Shown here piece after piece: positions 57,977 through 64,000 of a stretch of DNA of 64,000 bases. The translations under genes were made by a program, and so were the position numbers. Source of the DNA: DSCS01 sp035391585. GTDB lineage: Bacteria > Macinerneyibacteriota > Macinerneyibacteria > Macinerneyibacteriales > DSCS01. The stretch spans positions 1-64,000 of the forward strand of contig CAZNOX010000007.1 of assembly GCA_964574875.1 (NCBI GenBank), given 5' to 3'. The notes under the pieces are model-generated. The model saw nothing but the letters and a program-made list of their open reading frames with translations, was not told the origin of the DNA and did not search any database. Numbering within the stretch: position 1 is the stretch's first letter; each line of letters begins with the position of its first letter.

Positions 57977-60900
57977 TTAGAGTTTATGTTTTTCGAGACG
58001 GGCGACCAGAGCCATGTAGATGACAGGGATGATAATCAGTGTGAGTATGGTCGATGTGGTCAATCCTCCGATGATCGTCACAGCCAGGGGCCGGGTGAGC
58101 TCGCTCCCCTCCCCGATGCCGATGGCCAGGGGAATCAGTCCCAGGATGGTAGTGAGGGACGTCATGAGGATCGGCCTGAAACGGAGTTTTCCCCCTGTCT
58201 TGACGGCATTCAGCAGGTCATACCCCTCCTCTTTTCGAAGACGGTTGATAATATCGATCTTCACAATGCTGTCGTTGACGACAATCCCCACCAGGACCAC
58301 CATTCCCATCAGGCTCATGATGTTGAGCGAGGTGTTTGTGATGAGCATGAGGATAAAGACCCCGATGAAGGCCAGGGGGACAGCCAGGATAATGACAAAG
58401 GGTTGAAAGAACGATTCAAACTGGACACCCAGGATCATATAGACAAGGATCAATGATAAGATAAAGGCAAAACCGAGACCTGAAAAAGAGTCTCTCATAT
58501 TCTCGATCTTCCCGGCGAATTTGACCTTGATCTTCCCGGTATCAGGAAGCCGGTCGAAGGTCTGGCGCACCTTTTCGATGGCTTTCTCCAGAGAGAGGCC
58601 TTTGATATTGCACATGAGAGAGAGCTTGCGCCGCTGATCCTCCCGTTTGAGTTCGTTGGGGACTTTGACGATCTGCATATCCACAATATCGCGGATCTTG
58701 TAGTCAAATCCGTCCACGGTGATGATCTTTTCCATGAACTCGTCATAGTTGGGAGGACGCTCCTCGTTTTTGACCCAGATATCGATCTCCTTGTCCTGGT
58801 CATAGATGGTTGTGGCCAAATCTCCCACGGTGTACTTTTTCAGCTGCTCGATAACGGCATAAAGAGGGGTATCGATGGTGTCGATGAAGTAGTCTTTGAA
58901 CCGCATCTCGATGATCTCACGCTCCAGTTCCATATCCTTGATCACAAGACGGAATCCGTCGATCTTTTCGATCTCAGGTTTCAACCGGTCCGCCACAGCA
59001 TTGAGTTCTTCGATCTCTTCCCCTTCCAGGATGACTTCGATATCATACTCTCCGAAATCAAAAAACTGGTTATAGATACTCCCTGCAGAGTAAAAGGTGA
59101 TATTCCCCTCAAGAGCTCCGAGTTTACTCAGGAGAAACTGTTTAAAAGGCTCGACGAGTCTTTTGCTCTTCATGGCAAACATAAAATAACCTGTATTCAG
59201 CCCTGAAATACTATTCCCGTAGGTCTTGCCCAGGTTGACCACATAATAGTCGATCTGGGCGTCCCGTTCCCTGACCACCGATTCCACGAATTTGACATAT
59301 TTTTCATTGGCGCTCATGGTCGCTCCTGTGGAGAGCTTATATTCCATGAAGAACTTGTTCTCTTTGACATCCGGGACAAACTCGCGCCTTAAAAGGAGCG
59401 AAAGTCCTGCTGTGAAGAGAAGGGCCGCCAGGGTCAGGAGAAGGGCCTTTTTCTTATTGGCCAGAGCGATGTCCAGTATGGATTCATAGACCTCCATCCC
59501 CCGCTCCAGGATCCGGTCGAACCAGTCAAAGAGAGGCTTCCCCTTCCGGATCACAAAACGGTTCATCTTTTCAATTGTTTTGGAGTCCCTTGAGAAGATC
59601 ATGGGGACAAGAGTCAACGCCACGACAAGGGAGGCCAGAAGAGAGACCGAGATGACAAAAGCCTGTTGTTTAAAGAGAACGGCGATCACACCTTTAAGAT
59701 AGAGGACAGGGAGAAAGACAGCGATGGTGGTGAGCGTCCCGGCCATGATGGCCATGGCCACTTCCGAAGCCCCTTTTATGGAGGCTTCCCGCGGGTCGCG
59801 TCCATACCCCATGTATCGGTCCATATTTTCGAGGACCACGATGGAGTTGTCCACAAGAAGCCCGATACCGATGGCCAGCCCTCCCAGAGAGAGGATGTTG
59901 ATGCTGATCTTGGCCAGGTAAAGGGTGATGAAGGTGGCGATGATGGAAAGAGGCATGGAGAGGCCGATGATAAACGGAGATTTAAAGTCGTGCAAAAAGA
60001 CAAAAAGGACAAAAAAGGCCAGGACACCTCCGATGAGGATCGAAAGGATGACGTTATTGATGGCATTTTTAATCGTCTCTGAATCATCATAGAGGATCTG
60101 GAGGTTCAGCTTGGAATCTTCCCGTTCAAGGGATGCGATGAGGTCCCTGATGTCCGACGCCACTTTCACTGTATTGGCTGAAGAGGATTTCACGATGAGA
60201 AGCCCGATCCCGCGCTTTCCGTTGAATCGCGAGTACTCATCGAGTTCTGCAGCCTTGCGCCTGATATCCGCCAGGTCCTTGAGGCGGATATCACCCTTGA
60301 CCTTCATGTTTCCGATCTCTTCCACTGTATAGCGGCTCTTTTCCAGGGAGAGGGAGTAGGAGAAGTTCTCATCCCCGATCTCTCCTGCCGCGCTCACAAA
60401 GTTATTACGGCTGAGGACCGTCTGGATCTCGTTGAAGGTGACTCCGTAGGAGACCATGTTCCTGTTGGAGACGATGACCTGGATCTCCTCTTCGTCGGCA
60501 CCCACGACATCGCAGAGAGCCACACCTTCCAGCCTTTCAAAACGGCGTTTCAGGCTGTCCGAAGCGTAATTGCTCAGGGTCATGAAATCATAATCCCCCT
60601 CCACCATGATCTGCATGATGGGAGCCTGGGCAGGGTCGAAATAGAGGATGTTGGGTTTTTCAGCATCTCCCAGGTCATCAGAGATATTGTCCAGCTTTTC
60701 CCGGGCTTTGAGCATGGTATACTCCATGTCCACTCCCCAGTAGAACTCCACGGTGATCAATGATTTTGACTCGGTGGAGATCGATGTGATCTTCTTGACG
60801 TTGGGAAGCGTCCCCAGCTGCCTTTCGATCTTCTGAGTGACATTGGTGTCCACCTCTTCGGGAGGCATGTTGGGAGCTTTGGTCTCCACTGTGATCTTCG

Positions 60901-61027
60901 GGATATCGATGGAGGGCAGCAGCTCGATATTCAGCATCTTAAAAGAGATAAACCCGAGGAGCAGAACGGCCATGAAGATCATGGTCGTCGTTACGGGCCT
61001 GCGGACTGAAAATCCCGGGAGGCTCAT
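57977..61027 (-). CDS. RND-family efflux pump inner-membrane protein
   Basis: The 1016-residue protein has the RND pattern of two 6-helix membrane halves with large periplasmic loops after helices 1 and 7. The signature VDNSIVVLENMDR lies near residue 400, and the second half has VNDSIVKID near residue 925. It exports hydrophobic or toxic compounds using the proton gradient, with the adjacent adaptor and TolC. Compared with classical AcrB the second Asp of the helix-4 pair is Asn, common in Bacteroidetes and Firmicutes relatives. It overlaps the adaptor by 4 bp. Confidence 0.92.
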   Translation of the reverse strand: MSLPGFSVRRPVTTTMIFMAVLLLGFISFKMLNIELLPSIDIPKITVETKAPNMPPEEVDTNVTQKIERQLGTLPNVKKITSISTESKSLITVEFYWGVDMEYTMLKAREKLDNISDDLGDAEKPNILYFDPAQAPIMQIMVEGDYDFMTLSNYASDSLKRRFERLEGVALCDVVGADEEEIQVIVSNRNMVSYGVTFNEIQTVLSRNNFVSAAGEIGDENFSYSLSLEKSRYTVEEIGNMKVKGDIRLKDLADIRRKAAELDEYSRFNGKRGIGLLIVKSSSANTVKVASDIRDLIASLEREDSKLNLQILYDDSETIKNAINNVILSILIGGVLAFFVLFVFLHDFKSPFIIGLSMPLSIIATFITLYLAKISINILSLGGLAIGIGLLVDNSIVVLENMDRYMGYGRDPREASIKGASEVAMAIMAGTLTTIAVFLPVLYLKGVIAVLFKQQAFVISVSLLASLVVALTLVPMIFSRDSKTIEKMNRFVIRKGKPLFDWFDRILERGMEVYESILDIALANKKKALLLTLAALLFTAGLSLLLRREFVPDVKENKFFMEYKLSTGATMSANEKYVKFVESVVRERDAQIDYYVVNLGKTYGNSISGLNTGYFMFAMKSKRLVEPFKQFLLSKLGALEGNITFYSAGSIYNQFFDFGEYDIEVILEGEEIEELNAVADRLKPEIEKIDGFRLVIKDMELEREIIEMRFKDYFIDTIDTPLYAVIEQLKKYTVGDLATTIYDQDKEIDIWVKNEERPPNYDEFMEKIITVDGFDYKIRDIVDMQIVKVPNELKREDQRRKLSLMCNIKGLSLEKAIEKVRQTFDRLPDTGKIKVKFAGKIENMRDSFSGLGFAFILSLILVYMILGVQFESFFQPFVIILAVPLAFIGVFILMLITNTSLNIMSLMGMVVLVGIVVNDSIVKIDIINRLRKEEGYDLLNAVKTGGKLRFRPILMTSLTTILGLIPLAIGIGEGSELTRPLAVTIIGGLTTSTILTLIIIPVIYMALVARLEKHKL

Positions 61028-62187
61028 TCTTCCTCCGCCGCGGTATCCTCACCGTTGACGACGGTGACTGCTGCCTTATGATTCAGGACATAGTGCCCTT
61101 CGATGATCACTTCTTCTCCGGCATCCAGTTTATCCTCGATCACGATATACTGATAATTTTCAGGGCCCACATCCACGTATGTCCAATACCCGAGACCGTT
61201 TTTCACAACGAAGACAAGCTTTTTCCCGTCGCGTTCCAGCACAGCTTCCTTGGGGACCAGGACCTTGTCTCTGATCAGGTCCACCTGGAGGAGGACATCA
61301 CAAAAGACACCGGGGTAGAGATCCCCGTTTCTGTTGTCCAGTTCCACCACGGCATAGGTGGAGTTGTCGTCGTAGATCAGGGGATTGACAGAATAGACCC
61401 GGCCAGTGTATTTCTCGTCGGAGACAACCGGAAAGATCACAGCCGTGGCCCCCTCCCTGATCTGATTGATATCTTTGACCAGGATCTTGGCTTTGATGCG
61501 GAGACGTGTGATATCGGCAATGCTGAGCACGGCGCTGCCAGCCTGGAGGTACTCCCCCTGTTTAGCGGCGATCTTTCCCACCACTCCGGAAAAAGGTGCC
61601 CGGATGGAGCACTTCTTATAGTTTTCCAGCGCTTGTTTCAAGGCAAGTTCCTGTTCTCCCAGGCGGTATTTGATCCGTTCCCGTGTGATGGTCCCCTTCT
61701 GAAGCCCTTCCACCACATCCTGCTGGATCTTGGCGACTTCGCTGTCATCTGAATAGAGGTCCTTCTGTTCCACGGCAAAACCTTCAACGCTTTCCACATC
61801 CTCTGAGATGGCCAGATATTGGATATAGGCTTTTTTATAATCCAAAAGGGCTTTCTCATAGTTGATCTGATAAGTGGGGTTGTCAATGGTGAAGAGCAGG
61901 GTCCCCTGCTGGACGAACTGCCCCTCTTTGACTTTAATATTGACGTTCCCCGTGACCTCAGCGATATAATCGTTAACGCGGATGGCCTCAAGTTTCCCTG
62001 ATGAAGAGATATAGAGCGGGAGATCCCCTCTCCAGGACCGGACGGTCTTCACAGGGACAGGAGCCGCCAGAGGTTTGCTCTTATCTTCGGCTTCCTGACT
62101 CTTTTTATTGAAAAAAAGGAACCAGGCTCCTGCTGCAAGGGCAAGGACAACAATCACAAGAATAATGACAATGATCTTCTTTTTCAT
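61024..62187 (-). CDS. RND periplasmic adaptor (HlyD family)
   Basis: The 387-residue membrane-fusion protein has an N-terminal anchor helix (IIVIILVIVVLALAAGAWF), a lipoyl/hairpin region (NVNIKVKEGQFVQQGTLLF near residue 80, long helix after it) and C-terminal beta-barrel domains (PVSVDPLIYDDNSTYA-like segments). It bridges the RND pump and TolC. It overlaps both neighbours by 4 bp, giving a compact efflux operon. Confidence 0.92.
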   Translation of the reverse strand: MKKKIIVIILVIVVLALAAGAWFLFFNKKSQEAEDKSKPLAAPVPVKTVRSWRGDLPLYISSSGKLEAIRVNDYIAEVTGNVNIKVKEGQFVQQGTLLFTIDNPTYQINYEKALLDYKKAYIQYLAISEDVESVEGFAVEQKDLYSDDSEVAKIQQDVVEGLQKGTITRERIKYRLGEQELALKQALENYKKCSIRAPFSGVVGKIAAKQGEYLQAGSAVLSIADITRLRIKAKILVKDINQIREGATAVIFPVVSDEKYTGRVYSVNPLIYDDNSTYAVVELDNRNGDLYPGVFCDVLLQVDLIRDKVLVPKEAVLERDGKKLVFVVKNGLGYWTYVDVGPENYQYIVIEDKLDAGEEVIIEGHYVLNHKAAVTVVNGEDTAAEEE

Positions 62188-63581
62188 AGCAACTCCTCCA
62201 CTATGGCTTGGGCATTCCCGACATATGAGCTGATCTCAAGAGCCGTCAGGTTGTAATTCTTCAGCAAATTCAGATATTCCAGTTCCGATGTGATATATTC
62301 ATCTTCGATATCCATGAGTTCCTGCAGTGTGATGGCCCCGATATTGAACCGGGAGAGGCTGGAGCGGTAATTTTCTTTCAGTGTGGGAAGGATATTCTTG
62401 AAGAGATCGATCTTTTCACGTGTGATCTCCAGCTGTGTCATCAACTTCTCAAAAGAGATCTGAATGGTCTCCAGCTCATCCTGATATCTGTTTTTTTCCA
62501 TGAGGTAGTCGATCTTGGCCATCTTCAGCCCTGAGACTTTGACCAGGTTGGCAAAAGGGACAGAAAGGACAAGGGAAAGAGTATAGTTGTCCCGCTCCAG
62601 GGTTCCCATGGAGGAGATCCCTCCTCCGGTATAGGTGGCTGACAACTCTCCGAAAAGAGCCGGTTCATATTGCTTTTTCCCCATCTTGTAATTGCGGTAG
62701 GCATTGTCCAGCCTGATCTTCTGGAGAGCCAGGCGGGTATCGGGACGAGTGTCCATGAAAAGCGAGAAATCGATATTGAGGATGGTCTTCTCGGGGTCTT
62801 CAAAGGGCCCGTTGAGGTAGAGTCTCATCTTTTTATCCGCTTCTTTCAATTTCATCTCTGATTCTTTCAGGGCCATTTCCAGAAACACATAACGTTTTTT
62901 GATCCTGTTGTAGGTGATGAGATCCGTAAGCCCCATCTTATAACTGTTTTCAGTGGCACGGAAAATATCCCTGTAACGCTCTGTCTGCCCCTTATTCAAC
63001 TCATAATCCCTGAGGATGGTCAGATAATCGATATAATTACTGTAAGCTGTCTTGAAAAAGTCGAGGATGTTCTCGTTACCGTTGATCTTCGCTTCTTTTC
63101 GGCTGTTGAGCCACAGTTTCATCCTGTGATAGCCGGTGTTGCTTCCCCAGATGTACTGCCTGGCGGAAAAAAGAAGCTGTCCTGCTTTATATCCTCCTTC
63201 GACCTCCTCTCCGTAATACTTGTACGTCTGATAATCCACATAGGCGAATGTGGCGCTGAGTTCTGTGTTTGTGGGAAGAAGCTGGTTTACCGCCACCGTC
63301 CCCCCGTAAGAGAGATACTCGTTTTCAAAGACTTCACCCAACCCCTCATACTCATCGACACTGTTGCGGTACGAGGGAAGGGTAAACTCAAAATCTACGC
63401 GGGGCAGGATGGCAGCAAGGTCTGCCCGTGACGACCAGGACTCGTACCTGTTTTTCAGGTCCAGGTCGCGTCGTCCGTCTCCCTGTTCATAGGCTGTTTT
63501 CAGGTACTCGCTGAACGTCATCGCAGACATGGCGAGAGAAAGCAGCACCAGACAGAGAACCAAGATAACTGTTCGCTTCAT
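62184..63581 (-). CDS. TolC-family outer-membrane efflux protein
   Basis: The 465-residue protein has a signal peptide (LVLCLVLLSLAMSAM) and the TolC pattern of paired coiled-coil helices and short beta segments, duplicated in each half (for example SFEKLMTQLEITREKIDLFKN and the C-terminal FNIGAITLQELMDIEDEYI). It forms the outer-membrane exit duct. It overlaps the adaptor by 4 bp and the upstream RND gene by 4 bp. Confidence 0.88.
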   Translation of the reverse strand: MKRTVILVLCLVLLSLAMSAMTFSEYLKTAYEQGDGRRDLDLKNRYESWSSRADLAAILPRVDFEFTLPSYRNSVDEYEGLGEVFENEYLSYGGTVAVNQLLPTNTELSATFAYVDYQTYKYYGEEVEGGYKAGQLLFSARQYIWGSNTGYHRMKLWLNSRKEAKINGNENILDFFKTAYSNYIDYLTILRDYELNKGQTERYRDIFRATENSYKMGLTDLITYNRIKKRYVFLEMALKESEMKLKEADKKMRLYLNGPFEDPEKTILNIDFSLFMDTRPDTRLALQKIRLDNAYRNYKMGKKQYEPALFGELSATYTGGGISSMGTLERDNYTLSLVLSVPFANLVKVSGLKMAKIDYLMEKNRYQDELETIQISFEKLMTQLEITREKIDLFKNILPTLKENYRSSLSRFNIGAITLQELMDIEDEYITSELEYLNLLKNYNLTALEISSYVGNAQAIVEELL

Positions 63582-64000
63582 GAAGACCTCCGTGAGTTTT
63601 TCTTCTGTTTCATTTTTTTCAGCAGGCGCCCCGCCTCGGAAAAGAGTCTTTTCAAATAAAGAGGCAGGTGTCTGATATGGAACGGTGCACGTTTGGTTTC
63701 CTTCCAGGCCAGGGCAGGGAGCGCGCTCCAGGGCACAGTCCGTGCCCAGGCAAGAAATCCTGTCCCCGGGTGGGAGCCCTCTTGTTTTTCTTTTTTGCTG
63801 AAGAAGAAGTAGAGGATGGGCATAAAGGTCAATGTAAAGAATGTGGATGTGGTCAGCCCTCCCACTGTCGCATAACTGAGATGCTTCCAGATATCAGATG
63901 TTGTCGAATCATCGGCCTTATCTTTCAGGAGGATGATGGGCAGCAATCCCATGATGGTTGTCAGGGATGTGATGAGGATGGGACGCACCCGGTCCGAAGC
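63578..64000 (-). CDS. Second RND efflux pump (partial, C-terminal end)
   Basis: The window holds only the last 140 residues. The SDRVRPILITSLTTIMGLLP pattern is the helix 10-12 region of RND pumps, and FFTLTFMPILYFFF is the last helix; a charged cytoplasmic tail of about 55 residues follows, longer than usual. Its stop overlaps the tolC start by 4 bp. A second RND subunit beside the first suggests a two-subunit pump like MdtBC, though it might be independent. Confidence 0.88.
   Translation of the reverse strand, partial: ASDRVRPILITSLTTIMGLLPIILLKDKADDSTTSDIWKHLSYATVGGLTTSTFFTLTFMPILYFFFSKKEKQEGSHPGTGFLAWARTVPWSALPALAWKETKRAPFHIRHLPLYLKRLFSEAGRLLKKMKQKKNSRRSS

Noticed and set aside
1..64000. 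Search for CRISPR arrays, transposases, integrases, phage or defence genes
   Set aside because: No direct-repeat arrays, no inverted-repeat-bounded elements and no such protein families were seen.

Overview
The window comes from an anaerobic or microaerophilic bacterium with an outer membrane and moderate GC content. Anaerobic life is suggested by oxygen-sensitive class III ribonucleotide reductase (nrdD/nrdG), a formate/nitrite channel, NifS/NifU-type Fe-S assembly and a CoA-disulfide-reductase-like enzyme. The outer membrane is shown by TolC, two RND pumps, a 436-residue beta-barrel protein and lipoproteins. The phylum cannot be settled by reading alone. Some families (DUF5685, a Cys-tailed J protein, CsoR) are familiar from Firmicutes, while the envelope is Gram-negative. 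No phage, insertion sequence, transposon or CRISPR array was seen. Most genes are packed in operons with 4-bp or 10-25-bp overlaps, and many sigma-70-like promoters (TTGACA/TATAAT, 16-17 bp apart) can be read directly.

Layout. 1-3.9 kb (minus): hisC-like aminotransferase, ychF, FNT channel, AhpD-like protein and a cut-off free-Met-R-sulfoxide reductase. 3.9-7.7 kb (minus): transketolase, DUF4416 and radical SAM operon. 7.7-11.0 kb (minus): nrdD-nrdG-DUF2721 behind a promoter covered by two NrdR-like boxes. 11.1-13.7 kb (plus): an amino-acid permease fused to a PTS EIIA domain, then a TatD nuclease. 13.7-15.6 kb (minus): RNase P RNA, RNase HI, a coiled-coil zinc-ribbon protein and a CAU tRNA. 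15.7-17.7 kb (plus): TPR lipoprotein and alanine racemase. 17.7-23.4 kb (minus): an operon running from a TPR protein through gamma-carbonic anhydrase, an LpoA-like protein and a VanZ-HemZ fusion to a pseudouridine synthase. 23.4-31.6 kb: nitroreductase/GNAT, tag, methyltransferase, HD protein, cinA, DUF5916 outer-membrane protein, PspC and SDR. 31.7-36.5 kb: threonine-synthase-like enzyme (leaderless), then the copper operon csoR-SHOCT-rseC-copA-copZ. 36.5-39.6 kb (minus): nifU, nifS and a TspO-like membrane protein. 39.7-43.6 kb: DUF5685/J-protein/membrane cluster, PAS-zinc protein, RRM protein, XRE/DUF2178 pair. 43.7-50.9 kb: peroxiredoxin, PhzF, lipoprotein, NUDIX, GNAT, hybrid sensor kinase, PrsW and a secreted protein. 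51-57.9 kb: glycosyltransferase, cyclase, outer-membrane protein under a 20-bp palindrome, alpha/beta hydrolase, CHAP/NlpC-like protein, CoADR-like enzyme and two half-permeases. 58-64 kb (minus): RND-TolC-adaptor-RND efflux operon cut by the window edge.

Common themes are redox and thiol management (peroxiredoxin, AhpD-like, methionine sulfoxide reductase, CoADR-like enzyme, RseC), copper efflux and Fe-S supply, and envelope maintenance. No single classic defence or mobile system is present. The most unusual points are domain fusions (permease-EIIA, VanZ-HemZ), a hybrid kinase whose receiver has Asn in place of the phosphoacceptor Asp, three genes that look leaderless with identical promoter-to-ATG geometry, and a 20-bp operator-like palindrome on an outer-membrane protein promoter.
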